Assembly: GCA_001805895.1 (NCBI GenBank)
Contig: MHHD01000045.1
Coordinates: 1-7,057 of the forward strand
Source: Omnitrophica WOR_2 bacterium RIFCSPLOWO2_12_FULL_51_8
GTDB lineage: Bacteria; Omnitrophota; Gorgyraeia; Gygaellales; Profunditerraquicolaceae
Reading direction: 5' to 3'
Length of the DNA: 7,057 nucleotides
The position numbers and the translations under genes are program-made. Shown here in pieces: positions 1 through 5,368 of this stretch (its first letter is position 1; every line of letters begins with the position of its first letter). Under the pieces are notes generated by a model. That model had not been told where the DNA came from, ran no database searches, and saw nothing but the letters and a program-made list of their open reading frames with translations.

Positions 1-2
1 CT

Positions 3-356
3 TCTCTGGGTATACCAGGAATAATTGCCTCATTGTGGACTGCTGATACATGGATGGCAACGACGCAAGTGTTAACAACTGCTGGTCAAACAGGCGCTTA
101 TCTTAATAGACCTTATTACCAATATTATCCTAAAGGCGCTGAAAATTACAGTTCACCATATTTAACAAGAGGCCCGGGTTGGGGCGCTCCATATGAACCC
201 GGTCCGCAAGCGGTGCAAAAACTTAGCTTACCACCCCATAATCCTGGCAATGCGGTACGAACTGTAAAGCCCAATCCATTAAAATTTATAAAAGGACCAT
301 CTAAAGTTTCACCAAAATATGGGCAACCTGGCGGTGGAACGGAGTATATTTACTAG
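3..356 (+). CDS. C-terminal end of a large polymorphic toxin with a TNT-like NAD-glycohydrolase tip (5' part outside window)
   Basis: The reading frame is open from the window edge and stops with TAG at 354-356, so only the last 117 residues are visible. An in-frame TTG at 33 exists, but the frame is open before it and it has no ribosome binding site, so it is not taken as the start. The tail has spaced elements typical of TNT-type toxin domains: a Tyr/Pro-rich YSSP segment, then LPPHNPGN, then VKPNPL, and finally KYGQPGGGTEY a few residues from the end. In TNT toxins a His and a Gln are needed for NAD+ cleavage. Here a His in PPHNPG lies 29 residues before the Gln of GQPGGG, close to the spacing I recall for the tuberculosis toxin (H792/Q822). 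Such domains usually end Rhs/YD-repeat or other secreted toxins, but no YD repeats are visible. The family call is from remembered motifs, not a search. The AT-rich composition differs from the T2SS operon downstream. Confidence 0.6.
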   Translation, partial: SLGIPGIIASLWTADTWMATTQVLTTAGQTGAYLNRPYYQYYPKGAENYSSPYLTRGPGWGAPYEPGPQAVQKLSLPPHNPGNAVRTVKPNPLKFIKGPSKVSPKYGQPGGGTEYIY

Positions 357-375
357 ATAAATATAGGATAAAAAC

Positions 376-552
376 GTGACTTTTATAAGTACTTTGATCA
401 TCGCCTCTTCATCAATAATCTTTATACTAAAGAAACAAATAATTTTTCTTATTCTTCCTATATTATTGCTCTCTGTTATTCTTTTATCATATTTAGCAAG
501 AAAAAATCCTGATGCTAAATGGGTAAAAATCCTATTTTCGAAAAGAAGATAA
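376..552 (+). CDS. Small two-helix membrane protein (58 aa), function unknown; possible immunity or accessory protein
   Basis: A GTG start at 376 is preceded by AGGA at 365-368 with a 7-nt spacer, and the frame closes with TAA at 550-552. An in-frame TAG at 364-366 rules out a longer version, and no ATG occurs in frame. The product is strongly hydrophobic: segments at about residues 3-18 and 22-41 are separated by KKQ, followed by a basic tail ending SKRR that should stay in the cytoplasm by the positive-inside rule. It starts 19 nt after the toxin-like gene stops, on the same strand, so co-transcription is likely. Genes just after polymorphic toxins often encode immunity proteins. That is only positional here, since immunity to a cytosolic NAD-degrading toxin is usually soluble. 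I do not recognise a family. Its small size and low-complexity hydrophobic composition leave some chance that it is not a gene. Confidence 0.45.
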   Translation: MTFISTLIIASSSIIFILKKQIIFLILPILLLSVILLSYLARKNPDAKWVKILFSKRR

Positions 553-574
553 CTAACTAAGATGGTATTCCGGC

Positions 575-617
575 ACTAAACAGCACTAAACAACTAAACA
601 ACTAAACACACTAAACA
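575..617. repeat. Cluster of five ACTAAACA octamers
   Basis: Five exact copies of ACTAAACA start at 575, 585, 593, 601 and 610. The spacing is 10, 8, 8 and 9 nt, so this is a loose short tandem array. It directly abuts the left hairpin of the RAYT element, and the last copy runs into that hairpin's CAGACAC flank. It may be slippage expansion of the element edge (CTAAACAGAC) or of the target. It is too short and irregular to be a CRISPR or a classical iteron array. Confidence 0.7.
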
Positions 618-650
618 GACACTTTCCATTTTGTTCGGGAAAGTGCCCCT
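613..650. repeat. Left REP-like hairpin of the RAYT unit
   Basis: A perfect 8-bp stem pairs CACTTTCC (620-627) with GGAAAGTG (638-645) around a 10-nt loop. The whole 613-650 segment is an inverted relative of the two 43-bp repeats on the other side of the transposase, differing at a few positions. A degraded half copy (TGGAAACTGCCCC and following) sits at 660-676, so both ends seem to carry about two repeat units. There is no T-run after the hairpin, so a terminator role is unlikely. Confidence 0.7.
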
Positions 651-686
651 AAGCTGTGCTGGAAACTGCCCCCCCTTTAGGACCTC

Positions 687-1172
687 CTATAGTCTTATCT
701 CATTGAGTAATTTTTTGCCATTCCCAGATCCTAACGCACGCTCCTGATAGCTGCTCCAATGATATTCCCCTATCGCCTTGGCTAAGTTTGCCCTGACAGG
801 GTTATTTTCTACATACTGGATACAGTCTATCAGGTATCTGTCTTTGGCGATAACCTTGCTTTTAAACCTACCCTGACAGAGATGGCCGACCTTCTTGTAA
901 CGTTTATTAAAATAGGCGGTATAGGAGCGTAAGAGGCCCTGCATGAACCTGGCTAAATCTTTTAACTCATGCGGCTCTCCTACGATATGGATATGGTTTG
1001 GCATCAGGCAATAGCCATAGAGTAGGAAGGGGTGGCGCTTTTTGTAGAGACACAGGCGAGCCAGATATTCTTGATAATCTGCCTTATCCAAGAAAACCGC
1101 TTGCCGCTGGTTGCCTCTGGTGATAAGATGGTAACAAGCATGCTCCAATAGGAACCGTGGTCCGTTAGGCAT
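687..1172 (-). CDS. REP-associated tyrosine transposase (Y1_Tnp / IS200-like HUH family)
   Basis: This 161-aa protein is an HUH single-strand endonuclease of the RAYT type. Family landmarks appear in order: MPNGPR at the N-terminus, YHLITRGNQRQAVF (residues 14-27), the metal-binding HUH equivalent in MPNHIHIV (H60, H62), YFNKRYKKVGHLCQGRFKS (87-105), and the helix YLIDCIQYVENNPVRA (112-127) followed by YHWSSY. The catalytic Tyr is most likely Y112, 50 residues after H62, with Y119 as the alternative. Most relatives have Trp where C99 stands in HLCQGRF. Length is normal and all catalytic residues are present, so it looks intact. The ATG (complement of 1170-1172) follows a textbook AGGAGGTGA ribosome binding site. 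It lies opposite to its neighbours and between inverted repeats. RAYTs recognise REP hairpins and cut single-stranded DNA through a 5'-phosphotyrosine; that is family knowledge, not seen here. Confidence 0.93.
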   Translation of the reverse strand: MPNGPRFLLEHACYHLITRGNQRQAVFLDKADYQEYLARLCLYKKRHPFLLYGYCLMPNHIHIVGEPHELKDLARFMQGLLRSYTAYFNKRYKKVGHLCQGRFKSKVIAKDRYLIDCIQYVENNPVRANLAKAIGEYHWSSYQERALGSGNGKKLLNEIRL

Positions 1173-1178
1173 AAGGTA

Positions 1179-1187
1179 TCACCTCCT
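1179..1187 (-). promoter_or_regulatory. Strong Shine-Dalgarno site of the RAYT gene
   Basis: On the - strand this reads AGGAGGTGA, a nine-base perfect match to the usual anti-Shine-Dalgarno tail of 16S rRNA, with a 6-nt spacer to the ATG. It fixes the transposase start at 1172. It is the strongest ribosome site in the window, which suggests that expression is limited at transcription rather than translation. Confidence 0.85.
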
Positions 1188-1254
1188 ATTATAACAGACG
1201 CGCAAAGCGTTCTTTTCTCACATGAATATTCGCTATGACACTTTCCTGTATGGG

Positions 1255-1341
1255 CAGAGGGCACTGTCCGCTATAAAATGGAAAGCGTCTGTTTTATACA
1301 GAGGGCACTGTCCGCTATAAAATGGAAAGCGTCTGTTTTAT
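1255..1341. repeat. Two perfect 43-bp direct repeats, right end of the RAYT unit
   Basis: Copies at 1255-1297 and 1299-1341 are identical over 43 bp and separated by one A. Each starts CAGAGGGCACTGTCC and ends GGAAAGCGTCTGTTTTAT. Within a copy, GGCACTGTCC and GGAAAGCGTC can pair imperfectly around the TATAAAAT-containing middle. A separate GACACTTTCC at 1237-1246 can pair with GGAAAGCGTC at 1280-1289 at 9 of 10 positions. The copies are the inverse of the left hairpin at 613-650. Complete identity between the two copies suggests recent duplication or gene conversion. Confidence 0.9.
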
Positions 1342-1384
1342 GTTTTATGCGTAAAGGGGACGGTTCTATTTTTTATTAGATTCG

Positions 1385-1426
1385 CCCTCTTTCTACGTCA
1401 ACTAATAGTAGAAGGAGGGATTTTTT
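1385..1426 (+). terminator. Rho-independent terminator
   Basis: CCCTCTTTCTAC (1385-1396) pairs with GTAGAAGGAGGG (1408-1419) over 12 positions, one being a G-T wobble, around an 11-nt loop. An A and then six Ts (1421-1426) follow. No T-run occurs on the other side, so it works for + strand transcripts only. It probably ended the toxin/micro-ORF transcript before the RAYT unit was placed in between, and now shields the T2SS operon from upstream read-through. Its promoter-proximal position also allows a role as the end of a short leader RNA, but no promoter for one is evident. Confidence 0.85.
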
Positions 1427-1449
1427 ATGCCCAGGACTCGATAAATAAC

Positions 1450-1478
1450 TTTACTTTTTTAGCCAGTTAAGTTATAAT
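1450..1478 (+). promoter_or_regulatory. Sigma70-like promoter of the response regulator-T2SS operon
   Basis: A perfect -10 box TATAAT lies at 1473-1478, and a -35-like TTTACT (4 of 6 consensus matches) lies at 1450-1455, with a 17-nt spacer. The predicted start near 1485 leaves a leader of about 20 nt that still contains the ribosome site AGAAGG at 1488-1493. It sits directly after the terminator and before the first gene of the operon, which supports it. No operator repeat is evident around it. Confidence 0.7.
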
Positions 1479-1504
1479 TTTAAAACAAGAAGGCTGAAAA
1501 TACG

Positions 1505-2302
1505 ATGGAATACGAAAAAGCCAGAATACTGATTGTTGACGACGAAGAAGAGGTGGTAAATTCGCTGCGGCATTTTTTCACCACTAAGGGCTATGATGTA
1601 ATCTGCACCTTAAGCGGCGAAGATGCCTTAGGCATTATGGAACAAGAAAAGGTTAACTTAGTCATTTTGGATATGATGCTGCCGGGGCTAAAGGGTGCGC
1701 AGGTAGCGAAAATCATCAAAACTAAATTCCCATCGGTAAAAATCATCGCCGTTACCGCCTATCCGGAAGAAGGAAAAGATTTAACCAAAGAGAATATCCT
1801 CGACGGCTTATTCATCAAACCGGTGGGGATAAATGAGCTTTATCTTAAGCTGACAGATGTGCTGGGCCGCGGCGATGTTTCAATTTTAGATACTTCGGTA
1901 AAACAAGGGATAAAAGTCAGGGCTTTGCTGCTTAAGGCAAAACTATTATTCCTGGAACCCACAGAAGCAATCTACCTTTATCTAAGCGGGCATTTTAAAC
2001 GTCTCTCTGAACAAGGCGAATATTACGAACTCAGCGCGGCTAAAGACATCGATGACATAGCAGCGCAGTTAAAAAACGCCGGCTTTGACCTGCTGTTGAT
2101 CAACCAGGCTTACGCCAGCCGGCTTGATAATACCCTGATTGAGAAAATTTATGAAGCCCCGAATAAGGCCAAGGAATCCATCGTCTATAACCTCAGCTTG
2201 TCCAATATCTCCGAAGGGCTGGAATTGGAACGGTTAGTTAAAGAGGTGCAGTCCGCCTGCCTGAAATACGGGCTGATCGATATCAAATGGTTGGAAATTT
2301 AA
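1505..2302 (+). CDS. Response regulator with a receiver domain and a C-terminal pseudo-receiver-like half, first gene of the T2SS operon
   Basis: Residues 6-122 form a complete CheY-like receiver: acidic pocket D12-D13, phosphoacceptor D56 in NLVILDMMLPG, switch T84, and the K105-P106 pair. It should accept phosphate from a histidine kinase that is not in the window. The rest (about 130-265) has no helix-turn-helix, GGDEF, EAL, HD-GYP or histidine-kinase motif. Its pattern resembles another receiver fold: AKLLFLE as strand 1, YYELSAA, FDLLLINQ where the phosphoacceptor Asp would be Asn, and ESIVYNLS as strand 4. That reading is inference. The protein is 265 aa, starts with ATG behind AGAAGG (1488-1493, 11-nt spacer), and is followed by gspE after 10 nt, whose ribosome site overlaps this stop codon. 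A protein-contact role in controlling secretion or motor activity fits better than direct gene regulation. Confidence 0.85.
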   Translation: MEYEKARILIVDDEEEVVNSLRHFFTTKGYDVICTLSGEDALGIMEQEKVNLVILDMMLPGLKGAQVAKIIKTKFPSVKIIAVTAYPEEGKDLTKENILDGLFIKPVGINELYLKLTDVLGRGDVSILDTSVKQGIKVRALLLKAKLLFLEPTEAIYLYLSGHFKRLSEQGEYYELSAAKDIDDIAAQLKNAGFDLLLINQAYASRLDNTLIEKIYEAPNKAKESIVYNLSLSNISEGLELERLVKEVQSACLKYGLIDIKWLEI

Positions 2303-2312
2303 GGAGCGCTCT

Positions 2313-4034
2313 ATGGCCATAAAAGGAAGTTATCTTATCGGCAGGATGCTGATCGAGCAGGGCATGATTACTAACGAACAGCTGGAGGCCGGCCTGAGCG
2401 AGCAGAAAAAAACCGGCGAGTTTATCTGCACCGCTATGATCAAGTTAGGATTCGTCAGCGAACGAAACGTGTTCGGTATCCTTTCGCAGCAGCTAGGCAT
2501 ACCCTACATAAAGCTTAAGGATGCGGATATTGACCCGCTGGTAATCCAGAAGGTGCCGGCTAAATTTGCCAGCCACTATAAGATCATCCCCGTGGAATTC
2601 AAGGACAATTGCCTGATCGTGGCGATGACCGACCCGATGGATGTGCGCACGTTGGATGACATAAAGCTCCTGGTGGGCTTAGAGGTAAAAGGGGCGCTGG
2701 CCAGCGAAACCGAAATCAAGGACGCGATCAGCAAGTATTACGGCGTGGGCGCGGAAACCCTGGAACGGATTATTTCCCAGGAGGGGTCTAACCTGGAGAA
2801 ACTGCGCTTAGAGAGTGAAAAGGCCGAAGACCTGGAGGTAATGGCCGAAGATGTCTCCATCATCAAATTCGTAAACCAGGTATTCTCCGAGGCCATCCGC
2901 GAACGCGCCAGCGACATCCACTTAGAGCCGTTCCAGGACGAGCTGCGCGTGCGTTTCCGCATTGACGGCGTGCTTTACGAGATAAATACGCCGGAGACGG
3001 TAAAATACTTCCAGCCGGCGATCGTCTCGCGCATCAAAATCATGTCCCAGCTGAATATCGCCGAGCGCCGCCTGCCGCAGGACGGCAGGATAAAAATTAA
3101 GATTAACGAGGAAGAGATGGATCTGCGCGTATCAATCCTGCCCACCGCGTTTGGGGAATCAGTGCATATCCGGATTTTGAGCACCCGCTTCTTCCTGGAG
3201 CTGGAGAAGTTAGGGCTCTACGCTCAGGACTTAAAGATCATCGAGACGGCAATCAAACGGCCGCACGGCATCATCTTTGTCACCGGGCCGACGGGCTCGG
3301 GAAAATCTACCACGCTCTACGCGGCGCTGGCGCGGATTAATTCCAACGCGGTAAAAATTATCACTATTGAGGATCCGGTGGAATACCAGCTGCGCGGGGT
3401 AAACCAGCTGCAGGTCATCCCGCAAATCGGATTCAGTTTCGCCACCGCCTTAAGGCATATGCTCAGGCATGACCCGGATGTAATGATGGTGGGGGAGGTA
3501 AGGGATTACGAAACCGCCGAGATCGCCATCCGTTCGGCGCTGACCGGCCACCTGGTCTTTTCCACCCTGCACACCAACGACGCCGCGGGCGCCGTTACCC
3601 GCCTGCTGGATATGGGCATCGAACCGTTTTTGGTCTCTTCTTCGCTGGAGTACCTGATCGCGCAAAGATTAGTCCGCCTGATCTGCCCCAAATGCAAAGT
3701 TCCCGTAAAGCCGAAACCAGAGTTGCTGAACCAGATTAAAGACGCGGAAATCAAATTGGAAAATACCGCGCTCTATGAGGGCAAGGGCTGCGAAGAATGC
3801 CGTTTTACCGGTTACCGCGGACGCACCGGGATTTATGAAATCCTGACTGTCACCGAGCCAATCAGGGAAATGATCCTAAACCACTCCTCCAGCCAACAGA
3901 TCAAACAAAAGGCCATTACGCAGGGGATGCGCACCCTGCGCCAGGACGGCATAGAAAAGGTAAAGGCGGGCCTGACTACGTTGACCGAAGTTGTCCGCGT
4001 CACCCAGCTGGAAGAATTAGCGGAAGAAGTTTAA
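2313..4034 (+). CDS. gspE: GspE, type II secretion cytoplasmic ATPase
   Basis: GspE is the hexameric ATPase that drives pseudopilus assembly from the cytoplasmic face of the inner membrane. The 573-aa product has the full secretion-ATPase set: Walker A GPTGSGKS (325-332, K331), Asp box TIEDPVEYQ (351-359), Walker B with VMMVGEVRD (390-398, catalytic E395), His box TGHLVFSTLHTND (411-423), and a zinc-binding tetracysteine C458/C461/C493/C496. The N-terminal ~150 residues match the T2SSE_N/MshEN region, with two repeats of the form GxxLxxxGxI...LxxxLxxQ (residues 5-30 and 36-60), which in some relatives binds cyclic-di-GMP. PilB of type IV pili shares this plan; the gspF-gspG-gspH-gspI-gspJ order argues for T2SS. 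The ATG at 2313 has AAGGAG (2301-2306) with a 6-nt spacer, overlapping the previous stop. Length is slightly above classical GspE and closer to PilB. Confidence 0.93.
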   Translation: MAIKGSYLIGRMLIEQGMITNEQLEAGLSEQKKTGEFICTAMIKLGFVSERNVFGILSQQLGIPYIKLKDADIDPLVIQKVPAKFASHYKIIPVEFKDNCLIVAMTDPMDVRTLDDIKLLVGLEVKGALASETEIKDAISKYYGVGAETLERIISQEGSNLEKLRLESEKAEDLEVMAEDVSIIKFVNQVFSEAIRERASDIHLEPFQDELRVRFRIDGVLYEINTPETVKYFQPAIVSRIKIMSQLNIAERRLPQDGRIKIKINEEEMDLRVSILPTAFGESVHIRILSTRFFLELEKLGLYAQDLKIIETAIKRPHGIIFVTGPTGSGKSTTLYAALARINSNAVKIITIEDPVEYQLRGVNQLQVIPQIGFSFATALRHMLRHDPDVMMVGEVRDYETAEIAIRSALTGHLVFSTLHTNDAAGAVTRLLDMGIEPFLVSSSLEYLIAQRLVRLICPKCKVPVKPKPELLNQIKDAEIKLENTALYEGKGCEECRFTGYRGRTGIYEILTVTEPIREMILNHSSSQQIKQKAITQGMRTLRQDGIEKVKAGLTTLTEVVRVTQLEELAEEV

Positions 4035-4046
4035 GCCGCTTAAAGC

Positions 4047-5255
4047 ATGCCCAGATACACCTACATCGCCAAAACCCAGCCGCGGGAAACCAGCCGCGGA
4101 TACATCGATGCCGAATCCGAACAGGACGCCGTCGAAAAACTCACCAAGATGGGGCATTTCCCCATTTCGGTAAAATACGAAACCCTGGAGCTGGAAAAAC
4201 CGGGGATGATGAACCTGCGCAAAATATCCAATCGCGATATCGCGCAATTCAGCCGCCAGCTTTATTCCCTGATCGAAGCCGGGATTAACATCCTCAAGGC
4301 CCTGAATATGATCGCGGACCAAACCCCCAATAAATATTTAGCCACTATCATCAGGGACCTCTCCGGCAGGATAAAAGACGGCAAATCTCTATCGGACAGC
4401 TTAAGCGCCTTTCCCAATTTATTTTCCAACCTTTACTGTTCGATGGTGCGCACCGGCGAGGCCAGCGGCCACCTGAACACCACGCTCAAGGAACTCACGG
4501 ATTTCTTAGACGAAGAAGAAGAATTCAAAAACTCTCTGCGCGCAGGCCTGACTTACCCGGCGATAGTCTTCGCCGCCAGCGCCCTTACCGTGATCGGACT
4601 CCTGGTTTTCGTGGTCCCGCGCCTCATCCCGATGTTTGAGGATATGGGCCAGGCCCTGCCTCTGCCCACGCAGATTTTAATCAATATTTCGAATTCGCTG
4701 CGCAGCCAATGGTGGATGATTACTGCGGCGCTTTTGATACTGGTGTTTACGCTGCGCAGGATTTATAAGACGCCAAAGGGGCGCATGGCCTGGCACAGGC
4801 TCAAGCTGAAATTATTTATCCTGGGGAATATAATCTTAAAAACTGAGATTAGCCGCTTGAGCCGCACGTTGTCGCTGCTGCTTTCCAGCGGCCTCTCGAT
4901 TACCCCGGCGCTGGATATATCCGCCTCGATCATAGAAAACGAAGTTTTAAAAACCGAGGTGGAAAAATTCAAAGGAGAAATCAGCGGCGGCAAAAGCCTC
5001 TCCAGCTCTTTTAAAAGCTCAAAATTATTCCCGGAGCTGGTAATCAATATCATCGCCATCGTAGAAGATACTGGCTCGTTAGACAAATCCCTGATGGGTG
5101 TCGCCTGCGATTACGAAGGCGAGGTCAGCCGCGCCTTAAAGGAGATTACCCGGTTGCTGGAGCCGGTAGTCATCCTGGTAATGGGCCTGATTGTCGGCTT
5201 CATTGTCTTATCAATGCTGCTGCCGATATTCCAGATAAATTTAATCATGCGCTAA
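4047..5255 (+). CDS. gspF: GspF, inner-membrane platform protein of the type II secretion system
   Basis: GspF is the polytopic inner-membrane core that couples GspE to pseudopilin insertion. The 402-aa protein has the standard layout: an N-terminal segment starting MPRYTYIAKT, a first T2SSF domain (about 65-190) with FSRQLYSLIEAGINILKAL, a membrane segment at about 172-191, a second at about 222-237 beginning WWMITAALL, a second T2SSF domain (about 270-395) with LSRTLSLLLSSGLSITPAL, and a final membrane helix at about 373-393. The duplicated 'LL.SG..I..AL' signature and the second-domain LEPVVIL element are typical. It starts 12 nt after gspE. The ribosome site is weak (no clear AGGAGG before ATG 4047), so translation may depend on gspE. 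It is followed by a 113-nt gap with a palindromic repeat, the only such gap in the operon. Confidence 0.93.
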   Translation: MPRYTYIAKTQPRETSRGYIDAESEQDAVEKLTKMGHFPISVKYETLELEKPGMMNLRKISNRDIAQFSRQLYSLIEAGINILKALNMIADQTPNKYLATIIRDLSGRIKDGKSLSDSLSAFPNLFSNLYCSMVRTGEASGHLNTTLKELTDFLDEEEEFKNSLRAGLTYPAIVFAASALTVIGLLVFVVPRLIPMFEDMGQALPLPTQILINISNSLRSQWWMITAALLILVFTLRRIYKTPKGRMAWHRLKLKLFILGNIILKTEISRLSRTLSLLLSSGLSITPALDISASIIENEVLKTEVEKFKGEISGGKSLSSSFKSSKLFPELVINIIAIVEDTGSLDKSLMGVACDYEGEVSRALKEITRLLEPVVILVMGLIVGFIVLSMLLPIFQINLIMR

Positions 5256-5261
5256 CCAATA

Positions 5262-5338
5262 AGGGGACACCCCATCAGTTAAAGCTAAGGGTGTCCCCTG
5301 AAAGGGACACCCTGCCGATTGGATTATGGGGTGTCCCC
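5262..5338. repeat. Nested palindromic intergenic repeat (REP/BIME-like) between gspF and gspG
   Basis: Four copies of a GGGACACCC-type arm alternate in orientation. Two tandem hairpins are possible: 5262-5272 with 5289-5299 (11 bp perfect) and 5304-5312 with 5329-5337 (9 bp perfect), each with a 16-nt loop. Alternatively one cruciform forms: outer arms 5263-5274 with 5327-5338 (12 bp perfect) and inner arms 5289-5297 with 5304-5312 (9 bp, 6-nt loop), both centred at 5300.5. There is no T-run, so it is not a classical terminator. A short CCAATA occurs on both sides (5256-5261 and 5345-5350). A REP-like mRNA-stabilising or attenuating role between gspF and gspG is inference. Confidence 0.88.
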
Positions 5339-5368
5339 CAATACCCAATAGGGAGGGTAAAGATAAAT

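Larger units (their letters stand above)
613..1341 (-). mobile_element. RAYT (REP-associated tyrosine transposase) unit with inverted REP-like ends
   Basis: The unit is defined by a transposase gene on the - strand flanked by related repeats in opposite orientation. The left end (613-650) reads AAACAGACACTTTCCATTTT, and the reverse complement of each right-hand copy (1255-1297 and 1299-1341) reads AAACAGACGCTTTCCATTTT. The similarity continues into the GTGCCC parts, giving roughly 38 bp of imperfect inverted repeat. A second partial left copy (GGAAACTGCCCC) lies at 660-676. Paired REP-like sequences around a single-copy transposase are the usual arrangement for RAYTs, which are thought to mobilise or spread REP elements rather than move as ordinary insertion sequences. 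Exact borders are inferred from repeat extent, as no target-site duplication was identified. Confidence 0.65.

Noticed and set aside
575..617. CRISPR-like or iteron array
   Set aside because: The 8-nt units have 0-2-nt gaps, with no spacer-length unique sequences, no replication gene nearby and no cas genes.
1188..1193. TATAAT on the - strand just upstream of the RAYT gene as its -10 box
   Set aside because: Transcription would begin about 7 nt downstream, inside the Shine-Dalgarno site, removing the strong ribosome signal. No -35 partner was found at the right distance.
1004..1264. 86-codon - strand frame overlapping the start of the RAYT gene
   Set aside because: It is out of frame with a clearly conserved transposase and starts inside the repeat region without a ribosome site. 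Its product has no recognisable features.
2738..3754. Several antisense open frames within gspE
   Set aside because: They lie opposite a gene with complete catalytic motifs and encode Arg/Ser-rich, non-family proteins. They are typical reverse-strand shadows of codon bias.
5262..5338. Hairpins after gspF as a Rho-independent terminator
   Set aside because: No T-run follows either hairpin, and no separate promoter for gspG is evident, so the operon probably continues through it.
5291..5368. Extended gspG start at GTG 5291
   Set aside because: It would add 26 residues encoded by the palindromic repeat, giving an implausibly long prepilin leader, and it lacks a ribosome site. ATG 5369 has GGAGG and a normal leader.
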